Source of the DNA: DATGLW01 sp035293965
GTDB lineage: Bacteria > Actinomycetota > Acidimicrobiia > Acidimicrobiales > RAAP-2
Assembly (NCBI GenBank): GCA_035293965.1
Contig: DATGLW010000014.1
Span: 1-39,466 of the forward strand
Direction of reading: 5' to 3'
DNA: 39,466 nucleotides
Of this stretch, positions 15,231-23,646 are shown one piece after another. How positions within the stretch are numbered: position 1 is the stretch's first letter; every line of letters begins with the position of its first letter. The notes beneath the pieces were generated by a model. It saw nothing but the letters and a program-made list of their open reading frames with translations, was not told the origin of the DNA and did not search any database. A program made the translations under genes and the position numbers.

Positions 15231-16268
15231 TCACGGGGCGGAGACCCAGGACGAGCCGTCCCAGTGGATGCGGGCGGTCCACGCGGATCCGTCCCAGTAG
15301 CGCTGGTGGTACGGGTCCTCTCCCTCTTGGTGCCAGCCGATCGCAAGGGCTGCCCGTGCCGCGGCACCGGTTCCGCTCGGAGGCGGGGTGTCGGGGGAGT
15401 GCGGGACGTGAGGCCCGGCTCTACCCGGTGGCGCCCCGGCGGCCGAGAGGAGAGCGGGTCCGACTGGTGCCCCCGGACCCGACCCTGCAGCCGTCGCCTG
15501 GCCGGGGAGCGGGGGCGCCCAGTTGCCGAGCCCGGCGACGGCCATGCGGCTGCGCCGACGGGCGGCCCGGGCCCGCAGCGCGATGGCGAGGAGGCCAGCG
15601 GCCACCGCGGCGATGATCACCCCGCCGACGATCGGGCCAGTGCTTGCCGGCGGGGCAGGCAGTGCCTGGTACTGACGTGCCGCGACGTCGCCGAGTGTGC
15701 GCAGGGACAACGGTGCGGTGCCGCCGAGCCCGATGGACTCGACCATCTCGACGTCGGGCCCCCGGTGGGCCGTCACGACCGCCAGCTGCACGGCCGCCCC
15801 CTGCTGCGCGGCGCACCTGGTGCCGAGGGAGCCGCCGAGCGCGGCCACGGGGGAGACCGAGGGGGGGTTCTGGCCGGTGGTGGTCACGCACTCGTCATCG
15901 AGGCCGGTACGCATGACCTGGTCGACGTCGACGTTGGACGGCCACATGATCACGGTGATCGCGAGGATGTCGGTGGCTCCGGGCGACCGCCACAGCTCGG
16001 CCGCGACGCGGACCTGCTCGCCCTGGACTGCGTTGCTGTCGAGCTTCTCGAGGCGGTCCACGATCTGCTGCACGCTGGCGCTGTCGGTGGCCTGCGTCCA
16101 GCCGGGCTCGGGGTCGTGCAGGATCATTGCGTCGAGCGATGGGTCTCCAGCCGCGGCAGCCGGACTCGCGGCGAGCGTCGCCCAACCGCAGAGCACGAGT
16201 GCACAGCAGGCAGCAGCGACCTGTTGCGATCGCCGTCGGGCGGAGCGGGGACGCGGGGCTCGGGTCAT
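15231..16268 (-). CDS. Exported single-pass membrane protein ending in a DUF2510-like WDG motif
   Basis: A 345-residue protein. It begins with an Arg-rich signal sequence (QQVAAACCALVLCGWATLAA, cleavage near AAAAG), followed by an extracytoplasmic domain of about 170 residues with two cysteines (DDECVTT and GTRCAAQ) that may pair. A transmembrane helix (VGGVIIAAVAAGLLAIALRA) leads into an Arg-rich stop and a Pro/Gly/Ala-rich cytoplasmic tail. The tail ends in GWHQEGEDPYHQRYWDGSAW and a second IHWDGSSWVSAP, resembling the short DUF2510 motif (PGWYPDP....RYWDG..WT) found in many actinobacterial membrane proteins. Specific function unknown. The convergent SDR and the collagen-like gene lie downstream. 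Confidence 0.8.
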   Translation of the reverse strand: MTRAPRPRSARRRSQQVAAACCALVLCGWATLAASPAAAAGDPSLDAMILHDPEPGWTQATDSASVQQIVDRLEKLDSNAVQGEQVRVAAELWRSPGATDILAITVIMWPSNVDVDQVMRTGLDDECVTTTGQNPPSVSPVAALGGSLGTRCAAQQGAAVQLAVVTAHRGPDVEMVESIGLGGTAPLSLRTLGDVAARQYQALPAPPASTGPIVGGVIIAAVAAGLLAIALRARAARRRSRMAVAGLGNWAPPLPGQATAAGSGPGAPVGPALLSAAGAPPGRAGPHVPHSPDTPPPSGTGAAARAALAIGWHQEGEDPYHQRYWDGSAWTARIHWDGSSWVSAP

Positions 16269-16433
16269 CGGGATCAGGCCCCGTGCTCTGCTGGCGCGGG
16301 ACGCTCAGGGCACACTACCCCGGGCGCCCGCTCGGAGCCGGGACCACCCGAGGCTGGTCGCGGCCTTGTATCGTGCCGTCGTGGCTCGGTTTTTGGCCCC
16401 GTGCCCGGCTCGGCCCTCGACCCCTCGGTTCCC

Positions 16434-16967
16434 CTAGAGCCAGCCGCGGCGAAGCTCGCCCGCGCCGACCGGTACTGGCGGGGCCGGCTCGCCGCGGACC
16501 TGGTCGAGGAGCCGTTCGAGAGCCTGGAGGATGTCGGGCACCGCCTGGCGCAGGCGGGGTGCGTCGCCGCGGTCCACCCGCGCCGGGTCGACGCCGGACT
16601 GCTCGACGAGGCGGTCGAGGTCGCTCAGGCGCGCGCCCACCCAACCGAGCGGGTCAGCCGAAAGTGCGGCATCGAAGACCCTCGGCCCGACCTCCCAGCC
16701 GGCGATCACCGGATGGTGATGGGCACGGTCGAGGCTCCCCGGCACGCCGTCGACGGACTCGAGCAGGTCCACTCGCCAGATTGGCTCCGCCACCGAGATC
16801 GGCTGGGCCGAGTAGCGGCTACCACGGAGCGCCTCGCGCACGAGCAGCCGGACCTCGAGCCGGACCCCGCGCTCGAGCCCCTCCTGGCCGGGGAGCGGGT
16901 CGGGATCGAGGAAGGAGAGGTCGCCGAAGACGACGCCGGTGGTCTCGAAGCCGACCACGTGGAGCAC
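16434..16967 (-). CDS. Uncharacterised 177-residue protein
   Basis: I do not recognise this protein. It begins with GTG 16967 as MLHVVGFETTGVVFGDLSFL and contains a beta-rich first half (LEVRLLVREALRGSRYSAQP) and a helical, Asp/Arg-rich second half (RLVEQSGVDPARVDRGDAPR). It has no signal peptide or membrane segment. It follows the dehydrogenase gene by 10 bases on the same strand, so it is probably the last member of that operon. Coding is supported by codon bias, operon position and the absence of a better frame, but the ribosome binding site is weak. Confidence 0.6.
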   Translation of the reverse strand: MLHVVGFETTGVVFGDLSFLDPDPLPGQEGLERGVRLEVRLLVREALRGSRYSAQPISVAEPIWRVDLLESVDGVPGSLDRAHHHPVIAGWEVGPRVFDAALSADPLGWVGARLSDLDRLVEQSGVDPARVDRGDAPRLRQAVPDILQALERLLDQVRGEPAPPVPVGAGELRRGWL

Positions 16968-16977
16968 GCCCGCGACC

Positions 16978-17874
16978 CTAGCGCCGGTCCCCGGGCAAGT
17001 CGGCCCTGTCGGCGTCGGGAGGGGTCGAGTACAGGGCGGCGACGGCGGCGATGTCGGCCGCGTCGGGGAGATCGGCGGCCGTCCGGCGGTACTGGTCGCC
17101 GGCCGCAGCGGCCATGGGCAGCGACACGCCCGATTGGCGAGCCAGGCTGACCGCGAGGCCCGCGTCCTTGGCCCCGAGGAGCGGCGGCCACCAGCCGTCG
17201 CGGCTACCGGCGAGCACGCGGTCGAAGCGGTTGGCGAGCCCGGGCGCCACCATCGGGCTGCCGGCGAGGAGCTCGTGGAGCTGGCCGTCCGACAATCCGC
17301 CCGCGCGCCCGACGGCGACGGCCTCGGCCAGGGCGACGACGCCGGCGAGGAGCAGCAGGTTGCTGGTCAGCTTGGCCGCGGAGGCGAGGGGCGCGGCGCC
17401 ATAGCGACGGACGCCGCCCCCGAGAGCGGCCAGCACCGGGTCGAGCCGCGCCAGCGCGTGGTCGTCGCCGCCGGCGAGGTAGGTGGCCTGCCCGGCGGCC
17501 ACCGCCGCCGGGGCTCCGAGGATCGGCAGGGCCACGAACCGCCCCGGCCCGAGCGCGCCTGCCAGCTCGGCGCTCAGGTCCGGCGACACGGTGGAGCAGT
17601 CGGCGTAGAGCGAGGTCAGCCCGAGGGTGGCCGCCACGCCACCGGCGCCCAGGGCGACCTCGCGCACCGCACCGTCGTCCGCCAGCGCCGTGATGGCAAG
17701 GTCGGCTCCCGCAACGGCATCCCCCACGCTACGGGCCTCGCGGGCGCCGTCAGCAGCGAGGCCAGCCGACCTGCCGGGGGAACGGTTCCAGACCGCAACG
17801 TCGTGACCGGCACCGAGAAGCCGTGCCGCCAGCGCCCTCCCCATGTTCCCGAGCCCGAGCACGGCCAGCCGCAT
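16978..17874 (-). CDS. NAD(P)-dependent beta-hydroxyacid dehydrogenase family protein (3-hydroxyisobutyrate dehydrogenase-like)
   Basis: The 298-residue protein starts MRLAVLGLGNMGRALAARLL, the Rossmann GxGxMG motif, with VAVWNRSPGR after strand 2; the Asn-Arg pair suggests NADP preference. The substrate segment LPILGAPAAVAAGQATYLAGG replaces the usual DAPVSGG, and the catalytic Lys lies in ASAAKLTSNLLL (KxxxN). The altered substrate motif leaves open 3-hydroxyisobutyrate, tartronate semialdehyde or imine reductase-like activity. ATG 17874 has AGAAGAGAG upstream. It lies 46 bases after the thiolase gene and likely shares its transcript. Confidence 0.88.
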   Translation of the reverse strand: MRLAVLGLGNMGRALAARLLGAGHDVAVWNRSPGRSAGLAADGAREARSVGDAVAGADLAITALADDGAVREVALGAGGVAATLGLTSLYADCSTVSPDLSAELAGALGPGRFVALPILGAPAAVAAGQATYLAGGDDHALARLDPVLAALGGGVRRYGAAPLASAAKLTSNLLLLAGVVALAEAVAVGRAGGLSDGQLHELLAGSPMVAPGLANRFDRVLAGSRDGWWPPLLGAKDAGLAVSLARQSGVSLPMAAAAGDQYRRTAADLPDAADIAAVAALYSTPPDADRADLPGDRR

Positions 17875-17920
17875 TGCTCTCTTCTACCCCCAAGCGGGTG
17901 GGCGCAGGCACGCGGGGCGG

Positions 17921-19081
17921 TCAGGCAGTCAGCAGCACGGCGCCGGCGAAGACGCCGACCCCGTTGGACCAGACGGCGACCTCTGCCCCAGGCACCTGGC
18001 GCTCGCCGCACTCGCCCCGCAGCTGCCGCACGGCTTCGATGCAGAAGTTGGCGCCGTGGCGCCGCCCGACGTTGCACGCCCCGCCGTCGGTGTTGAGCGG
18101 CAGCCGGCCCCCGAGGCGCGTGTTGCCCTCTGCCACGAAGGGGCCAGCCTCGCCGGGACCGCAGAACCCGAGTGCCTCGAGCCACTCGAATGTGATGACC
18201 GAGAACCCGTCGTAGAGCTGTGCGCAGTCGACGTCTGCCGGGGTGAGGTCGGTGCGGGACCAGAGGGAGTCCGCGCACGTGACGGTGGCGTTCCGGACGA
18301 AGTCGTCCAAGAGGGCCATGTCGAAATCGCGCACGGCCGAGAGCGCGTAGGACTCGACCATCACGGGCTTGCTCCTGCGGTCGCGGGCACGCGCCTCGGT
18401 GGTGAAGATCACTGCCGAGGCCGAGTCGACGGGGTAGTCGCAGTCGAGCAGGCGGAGCGGCTTGCTGACATAGCGAGAGCTCAGGTAGTCCTCGACCGTC
18501 AACGGGTCGCGGAAGATCGCGTCGCTGTTGAGGGCCGCGTGGGATCGTGCGGTCACGGCGTTGTGCGCGAAGTGCAGCTCGGTCGTGCCGTACTGCGCCA
18601 TGTGGCGCTGCATCTGGAGCCCCCCGATCGTCGGCGCGGGAGCACCGCCCCCGAAGGGGGCCGAGAACTGGGCGTCGCCGCTGACGTGCGCCGGCGGGCG
18701 AGGACCGGCGGCCTCCTCGTCGCCGCGCGCCGCCGGGTTGGCCGGCCCGAGCTGGCGGATGAGCCGGACGGCGACGCACGTGTGGCTCAAGCCCGAGGCC
18801 ACCGAGGCGATGGCCATGACGGCCGGCTCCGCGAACGCGGGCGCCAGCTGGGAGGACGTGAAGAAGAAGTTGAGGGGCATGATGCCGAGGAGGTGGCCCA
18901 TGCGCATGGCGTCGCCGCCCATCGTGCTGATCCCGTCGATGTCGGCGACCTCGAGGCCGGCGTCGTCCATGGCCGCCGTGATCGCCTGCCGGACGAGCTC
19001 GTCGTCGGAGAGTGGGAGCCGACGTCCGACCTGCGAGTAGCCCACCCCGACGATGGCCACCCGTTCCAGCGCGTTGCTCAC
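17921..19081 (-). CDS. Thiolase-like enzyme (SCPx/lipid-transfer type), partner of the upstream DUF35 protein
   Basis: The 386-residue thiolase-fold protein begins with GTG as MSNALERVAIVGVGYSQVGR. It contains AQLYDGFSVITFEWLEALGF and the C-terminal REC-like stretch NTDGGACNVGRRHGANFCIE, with His in the position of the family catalytic HGxN-type loop, then AVRQLRGECGERQVPGAEVA. The usual CASG/CSS nucleophile motif is not evident in the first half (ASVASGLSHTCVAV instead), as in thiolase-like lipid-transfer proteins. It overlaps the DUF35 stop by 4 bases (GTGA). Such pairs include the Ltp2-DUF35 retro-aldolases of steroid side-chain degradation, so either C-C bond cleavage or acyl transfer is possible. 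Confidence 0.85.
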   Translation of the reverse strand: MSNALERVAIVGVGYSQVGRRLPLSDDELVRQAITAAMDDAGLEVADIDGISTMGGDAMRMGHLLGIMPLNFFFTSSQLAPAFAEPAVMAIASVASGLSHTCVAVRLIRQLGPANPAARGDEEAAGPRPPAHVSGDAQFSAPFGGGAPAPTIGGLQMQRHMAQYGTTELHFAHNAVTARSHAALNSDAIFRDPLTVEDYLSSRYVSKPLRLLDCDYPVDSASAVIFTTEARARDRRSKPVMVESYALSAVRDFDMALLDDFVRNATVTCADSLWSRTDLTPADVDCAQLYDGFSVITFEWLEALGFCGPGEAGPFVAEGNTRLGGRLPLNTDGGACNVGRRHGANFCIEAVRQLRGECGERQVPGAEVAVWSNGVGVFAGAVLLTA

Positions 19082-19524
19082 GCTCGCTCCTCCTGGTGGG
19101 AGGCCGCCGGCCGGAACAGCGGCAGGGTCACGCCCGGCGCAACCTCTCGAAAGGCCACCTCCAGCTCCATACCGAGGCGGAGGTCCGCCTCGGCGCAGTC
19201 GACGACGTTCGTCACGAGCTTGAGCTTCGGCTGCTCGGGCAGCTCCACGACGGCCAGCACGTAGGGGAGGTGCGCCCGGTAGTAGGGGTCTGGCGGCTGG
19301 GCGGGCAGGGTCCACGTGTCGAGCACGGCCCGGCCCGACACCTCGGCGGGGGCGAGGTCGGTGGACCGGCAGGCCCGGCACACCGGGCGGGGCAGGTGGA
19401 TGAAGGTGCCGCAGGCCCGGCACCGCAGCAGGAGCAGCTTGTGGTCGGCCACCCCCTCCCAGAAGAAGCGGGTCAGGTCGTCGGGCGCCGGCAGGGGGGG
19501 GCACGTCTCGGCTGTGAGCTCCAT
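19078..19524 (-). CDS. DUF35 OB-fold protein with N-terminal zinc ribbon
   Basis: The 148-residue protein begins MELTAETCPPLPAPDDLTRF. A four-cysteine rubredoxin-like ribbon follows (LRCRACGTFIHLPRPVCRAC), then an OB-fold (AVLDTWTLPAQPPDPYYRAH, LPYVLAVVELPEQPKLKLVT). DUF35 proteins form complexes with thiolase-like enzymes and help bind the CoA part of substrates. ATG 19524 has GGAAGGAGG 5 bases upstream; an earlier in-frame ATG at 19563 lacks a good site. It is the first gene of the operon and is translationally coupled to the thiolase-like gene. Confidence 0.9.
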   Translation of the reverse strand: MELTAETCPPLPAPDDLTRFFWEGVADHKLLLLRCRACGTFIHLPRPVCRACRSTDLAPAEVSGRAVLDTWTLPAQPPDPYYRAHLPYVLAVVELPEQPKLKLVTNVVDCAEADLRLGMELEVAFREVAPGVTLPLFRPAASHQEERA

Positions 19525-19648
19525 GGCCCTCCTTCCGCACGCTGGGTTCGGCACGTCGCGCACCCTGCCGGCACCGGCGGGAGCGCCCTTGTGCTACCAC
19601 GCAGGAGGACGCGCCGCCACACGCGGCGGCCGCACCGGCGAAAGGTGG

Positions 19649-20185
19649 TCAGACGGTCGCGATCTCGATCCAGCGCCCGCGCACCACCCCGTCCGCGAGG
19701 AGCAGGCGGCCGAACGTCGCGTGGGGCTGCCGCCGGCGCTGGGTCGGCGATCCGGGATTGAAGAGGAGCTGGCCTTCCCGGCCCTCCTCGACGAGGGGCA
19801 CGTGGCTGTGCCCGAACACCACCACGCCGGCAGTGGGGAAGCGGCGCTGGAGGCGGGCGGCGCGGCCGCGAGCCGGTCCCGCGTCGTGCACCAGGGCGAC
19901 CGTCACGCCGGCCAGCTCGAGCACCAGGTCCTCGGGCAGCGCCGCGCGCAGCTCCAGGTCGTTGTTGCCGAGCACGGCGTGGGTCTCGGCGCACCCCCGC
20001 AGCTCGGCGAGGGCGTTCGGCGACGTGAGGTCGCCTGCATGCAGCACGACGCCCGCCCCTCGCACCGCGCGGATCACCCGGTCCGGCAGGCCGTCGAGGC
20101 CGTGCCGGAGGTGGGTGTCGGCGAGGACCACCACCTCCAGGGCGGTCGGTGGCCTGCGCCGCACGGCGCGCACCGCGGCTGCCAC
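19649..20185 (-). CDS. YfcE/MJ0936-type metallophosphoesterase
   Basis: A calcineurin-like phosphodiesterase of about 178 residues. The motifs appear in order: VVVLADTHLR (DxH), VVLHAGDLTSP (GD), HAVLGNNDLE (GNND), VALVHDAGP (His) and VVVFGHSHVPLVEEG (GHxH), ending LLFNPGSPTQRRR. These are the dinuclear metal ligands of YfcE-type enzymes, which hydrolyse phosphodiesters of unknown physiological identity. The N-terminus is uncertain: GTG 20185 adds a basic leader of about 17 residues before strand 1, and internal GTG codons near 20170 are possible; none has a clear ribosome binding site. Divergent from the LLM oxidoreductase gene. Confidence 0.85.
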   Translation of the reverse strand: MAAAVRAVRRRPPTALEVVVLADTHLRHGLDGLPDRVIRAVRGAGVVLHAGDLTSPNALAELRGCAETHAVLGNNDLELRAALPEDLVLELAGVTVALVHDAGPARGRAARLQRRFPTAGVVVFGHSHVPLVEEGREGQLLFNPGSPTQRRRQPHATFGRLLLADGVVRGRWIEIATV

Positions 20186-20328
20186 GGGTGAGGACGCTAC
20201 CGTCGGGCCGCGCGCCGGCGCCCGGCAACTTGCCCCGGCCCGGCAGGCGCAGGAGACTGCCGCACGGCCGGTGCCCGGGTGGGGGCGCGCCGGCGCGAGC
20301 CACGAGCACGGCACCAGAGGAGAGCGCC

Positions 20329-21348
20329 ATGAAGATCGACGTCTCGCTCGGGAACATCGCCACGGGTCCTGCCGATGTTGCCGACGCCGCCGCGCGCATC
20401 GAGGCGGACGGCTACGACGGGATCTGGCTCGGGGAGACCGCGCACGACCCGGCCGTCATGGTCACCCTGGCAGTCGGGGCGACCGAGCGGGTGACCGTGG
20501 GGACGGCCGTCGCCATCGCGTTCGCCCGCACCCCCATGGTCATGGCCCACATGGCCCACGACCTGCAGGCCCTCAGCCGCGGCAGGTTCGTCCTGGGGCT
20601 CGGTTCCCAGGTGAAGGCCCACGTCGAGCGCAGGTTCTCCATGCCGTGGGGGCGTCCGGCGGCCCGCATGCGCGAGTACGTCCTCGCGCTGCGCGCCATC
20701 TGGGACGCCTGGGAGCACGGCACGCGGCTCGACTTCGCCGGCGAGTTCTACACCCACACCCTGATGACGCCGTTCTTCAGCCCACCCCGGCACGACTGGG
20801 GACCCCCGCCAGTGGCGCTCGCCGGCGTGGGGGAGCGGATGACCGAGGTCGCCGGCGAGGTGGCCGACGGGTTCTTCTTCCACCCCTTCACCACCGAGCG
20901 CTACCTGCGCGAGGTGACGCTCCCGGCGCTCGAGCGCGGGCGGGCGCGATCGGGCAGGACCCTCGAGGGCTTCCTCGTCACCGGCCCGTCCTTCGTGACG
21001 GTCGGGCGTGACGACGCCGAGCTCGGAGCGGCGATCTCCGGCACCAAACGCCAGATCGCCTTCTACGCCTCCACCCCCGCGTACCGCCCGGTGCTCGAGC
21101 TGCACGGATGGGGGGAGCTCCAGGAGCAGCTCAACGCCCTGGCACGGTCGGGGCGGTGGGACGACATGGCAGGCCTCGTGACCGACGAGATGCTGGCGAC
21201 GTTCTCGGTCGTCGGCGATCCGGCGTCGGTCGGGCGCGCCCTGCGGGCCAAGCTGGGCGACGTCGTCGAGCGTGTCACGCCGTATGCGACCTACGACACC
21301 GACCCCGGGCTGTGGACCGAGCTCCTCGGCGAGCTGCGCCGGACGTGA
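20329..21348 (+). CDS. LLM-class, probably F420-dependent, oxidoreductase
   Basis: The 339-residue luciferase-like monooxygenase fold protein begins MKIDVSLGNIATGPADVADA. Characteristic segments are DGIWLGETAHDP, AFARTPMVMAHMAHDLQALS, RFVLGLGSQVKAHVERRFSM and VADGFFFHPFTTERYLRE. The SQVK/HVERRF pattern matches the F420-dependent subgroup (TIGR03617-like) frequent in mycobacteria and Acidimicrobiia, which oxidise or reduce small organic substrates with cofactor F420. ATG 20329 follows CAGAGGAGAG. A monocistronic unit is likely. The exact substrate is unknown. Confidence 0.9.
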   Translation: MKIDVSLGNIATGPADVADAAARIEADGYDGIWLGETAHDPAVMVTLAVGATERVTVGTAVAIAFARTPMVMAHMAHDLQALSRGRFVLGLGSQVKAHVERRFSMPWGRPAARMREYVLALRAIWDAWEHGTRLDFAGEFYTHTLMTPFFSPPRHDWGPPPVALAGVGERMTEVAGEVADGFFFHPFTTERYLREVTLPALERGRARSGRTLEGFLVTGPSFVTVGRDDAELGAAISGTKRQIAFYASTPAYRPVLELHGWGELQEQLNALARSGRWDDMAGLVTDEMLATFSVVGDPASVGRALRAKLGDVVERVTPYATYDTDPGLWTELLGELRRT

Positions 21349-21359
21349 GCCGGACCTGA

Positions 21360-21446
21360 GCGGAGGCCGCCCGCGCGAGGGTGCGACCTCAAGCAGCTGC
21401 GCGACCAGGCGATCGAGATAGCGGAGGCCGCCCGCGCGAGGGTGCG
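21360..21446. repeat. 26-bp direct repeat pair, period 61, after the LLM gene
   Basis: GCGGAGGCCGCCCGCGCGAG continuing GGTGCG occurs exactly at 21360-21385 and 21421-21446. The second copy is read through by a short open frame (LKQLRDQAIEIAEAARARVR on the plus strand) with no start or ribosome binding site; it could be a gene remnant. Confidence 0.85.
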
Positions 21447-21502
21447 GCGCCGCGCGCGTGCCCGGGTGGCAACGCGCTGGACGTCGGGGCCGGTCGCCTG
21501 GC

Positions 21503-22378
21503 TCAGCGGCGTGGCCTCGCCCACGCAGGCGTCCGGTGCCGGCGGACGGCCTTGGCCCCTCGGGAGCGGACGCCGTAGCGGGCGCGGGCGAGCTGCCTGG
21601 CGGCCCGCCTGGCGCGGAGGCGGTGCGCCCACGACGGGAGGGCGAGCGGCGCGGGCACGACCAGGAGGGCCACGATCCAGTAGACGGTCGACGGTCCTGC
21701 CGGGCGCTGCGTGACCGACAGGGAGAAGCCGGGTTCGCCGGTCGCCAGGAGGCCGTGCTCGGCCCGGGCGAACGACGCGGCGGCGGCTGCCCCCACTGCG
21801 GGGGTGGTGGTCTGCAGGAACGTCAGCGCCACCACCCGGCCCGAGTGGAACGCGACGACGTACCCCGTGCCCGTGCTGGGCCCTCCGGGGCGGACTGAGT
21901 TGTAGGAGACGCCCTGCGAGCCGGGCACGCCTGGCACGGTGAACTGGGAGGCGATGGCGAGCGAGCTCGCCGCGAGCGCCCGTCGGTCTGTGTAGCGCTG
22001 GATCGCCTCGGCCTGGACCTGCCTTGCGCTCGCCGGGTCGGGCAGGGCCTCGAGCACGAGGTTGGCGGTGACGGCTCGCCCGCCAGCGCCGGTCGGCGAC
22101 GTGGCCCGGGACTGCCACTCTGCCGTGTAGCCACCGATCTGCTCGGGGTGGCGCGCCGCGGCGCGCGAAGGGGAGAAGGGCAGCTGGCTGGCGGTGAGGG
22201 GCCGGCGGCTGCCGGCGACCGCCTCGAGCCCGGGCACGCCCGGGCGGGTGACGACCAGCTCCGACAGCCGGCCCGGGTCGGCTCGGACGGTCGACACGAA
22301 CAGGAAGTAGCCCGCCACCGCCACCACCGCCAGCAGTGCCGAGGTCACCGCGCGCGCCCTCGGCCAGGGGCCGCTCAC
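21503..22378 (-). CDS. Membrane-anchored protein with two hydrophobic segments, unknown function
   Basis: I do not recognise the family. The 291-residue product starts with GTG 22378 as MSGPWPRARAVTSALLAVVA. An N-terminal anchor (VTSALLAVVAVAGYFLFV) leads into an extracytoplasmic domain of about 190 residues, rich in Ala/Ser/Thr with segments such as GYTAEWQSRATSPTGAGGRA and GYVVAFHSGRVVALTFLQTT. A second helix (STVYWIVALLVVPAPLALPS) precedes a very Arg-rich cytoplasmic tail. It overlaps the stop of the methionine aminopeptidase gene by 4 bases (GTGA), so it is translationally coupled to it. The extracytoplasmic part resembles small lipoprotein-like sensor domains only in a general way. Confidence 0.7.
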   Translation of the reverse strand: MSGPWPRARAVTSALLAVVAVAGYFLFVSTVRADPGRLSELVVTRPGVPGLEAVAGSRRPLTASQLPFSPSRAAARHPEQIGGYTAEWQSRATSPTGAGGRAVTANLVLEALPDPASARQVQAEAIQRYTDRRALAASSLAIASQFTVPGVPGSQGVSYNSVRPGGPSTGTGYVVAFHSGRVVALTFLQTTTPAVGAAAAASFARAEHGLLATGEPGFSLSVTQRPAGPSTVYWIVALLVVPAPLALPSWAHRLRARRAARQLARARYGVRSRGAKAVRRHRTPAWARPRR

Positions 22379-23340
22379 GCCGGTGGCTCGGTCAGCACCT
22401 CGGCACCGCCGGCCGTCACCACCAGCATGTGCTCGAACTGGGCCGTGCGGCTGCCGTCGGCCGTGACGGCGGTCCACCCGTCGTCCCACCGGACGTCGCG
22501 CCACGACCCGAGGGTGATCATCGGCTCGATCGTGAAGGTCATGCCTTCCTCGAGGACGGTGGTGGCTGAGGGGTCGTAGACGTGGGGGATCACGAGGCCA
22601 TTGTGGAAGACCTCCCCGATACCGTGACCGACGTAGGCTCGCACGACGCCGCAGCCGTTGGCCTCGGCATGGCGCTCGATGGCGCGCCCGATGTCGCTCA
22701 CCGGTCGACCGGGCCGCACCGCGGCGATGCCGAGCTCGAGGCAGCGGCGGGTGACGTCGATGAGCCTGGCCGATTCGGGGTCGATCTTCCCCACGGCGAA
22801 GGTAGCGTTCGTGTCGCCGTGGACGCCGCCGACGAAGACGGTCACGTCGACGTTGACGATGTCGCCGTCGGCGAGCGGCCTGCTGTCCGGGATGCCGTGG
22901 CAGATGACCTCGTTCACCGACGTGCACACCGACTTGGGGTAACCGTGGTAGTTGAGCGGGCTCGGGTACGCGCCCCGCCTGATGCACTCGTCGTGGGCCA
23001 GGGCGTCGAGCTCGTCGGTGGTCACCCCGGGCGCCACCGCCCGGCTCACGGCGTGCAGCACCTCTGCGGCCACCCGGCCGGCGTGGCGCATCGCCTCGAT
23101 GGTCGCAGGCGGCTTCACGAATGGCTCGGTCACCTTGACCGGCCGTCCGGTGTCGGCGTAGTCGGGGCGGGCAATGTGCGGGGGCACGTGCCGCCGCGGG
23201 CTCACGATGCCGGGCCGAACGCGCTCGCGAGCAACCCGGTGGCAGCGCTTGTACTTGCGGCCGCTGCCGCACCAGCACGGGTCGTTCGCCTTGGGCGCGG
23301 GTGCGGATCGGGCGGCGGAGCTCCGCGCGCGTCCGGTCAT
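22375..23340 (-). CDS. map: Methionine aminopeptidase type I with N-terminal SEC-C zinc motif
   Basis: The 321-residue enzyme removes the initiator methionine from nascent proteins. A SEC-C motif near the N-terminus (NDPCWCGSGRKYKRCH) probably binds zinc and docks on the ribosome. The pita-bread catalytic domain follows, with the five metal ligands visible: two Asp in VNVDVTVFVGGVHGDTNATF, His in AYVGHGIGEVFH, Glu in FTIEPM and Glu in TAQFEHMLVV. ATG 23340 puts the SEC-C at residues 19-35; no strong ribosome binding site is seen. The downstream membrane protein gene overlaps its stop. Actinomycetes usually have two MetAP genes; this is the SEC-C type. Confidence 0.95.
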   Translation of the reverse strand: MTGRARSSAARSAPAPKANDPCWCGSGRKYKRCHRVARERVRPGIVSPRRHVPPHIARPDYADTGRPVKVTEPFVKPPATIEAMRHAGRVAAEVLHAVSRAVAPGVTTDELDALAHDECIRRGAYPSPLNYHGYPKSVCTSVNEVICHGIPDSRPLADGDIVNVDVTVFVGGVHGDTNATFAVGKIDPESARLIDVTRRCLELGIAAVRPGRPVSDIGRAIERHAEANGCGVVRAYVGHGIGEVFHNGLVIPHVYDPSATTVLEEGMTFTIEPMITLGSWRDVRWDDGWTAVTADGSRTAQFEHMLVVTAGGAEVLTEPPA

Positions 23341-23460
23341 GCGCGCGTGGAGCGGGCCGTCGTCACGGGGGCAGTCTACGGTCCGCGCTCGCCGGTCCGT
23401 CTTCAGGGCTCGGTTACGCGTCCGGGGCGGGGCCACGACCCGCCGGTGGACCGGAGCGTC

Positions 23461-23532
23461 CACCCGTTCCGTCGGACCCACCCGTTCCGTCGGACCCACC
23501 CGGGCCGTCGGGTCCACCCGCGCCCTCGGGCG
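23461..23532. repeat. 18-bp tandem repeat, about four copies, between map and the cNMP gene
   Basis: CACCCGTTCCGTCGGACC occurs twice exactly (23461, 23479), then diverges (CACCCGGGCCGTCGGGTC at 23497, and a fourth partial copy at 23515). The 306-base gap 23341-23646 contains this array and nothing gene-like; both flanking genes diverge from it, so it probably includes both promoters. Confidence 0.9.
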
Positions 23533-23646
23533 GCCAGGAGGTAACCTGCGCCCGGCGGCTGGGGGGCTCGCCCGAGCCACCCGTCCTCCCGGGCCTCCGT
23601 TGGCCGGGTGGACCCGCCGAACGAGGGGGCAAGGGAGACCAGCGCA

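Noticed and set aside
21360..21502. Integrase-like or coiled-coil gene fragment (LKQLRDQAIEIAEAARARVR)
   Set aside because: It is too short, has no start or ribosome binding site, and half of it is a copy of the neighbouring 26-bp repeat.
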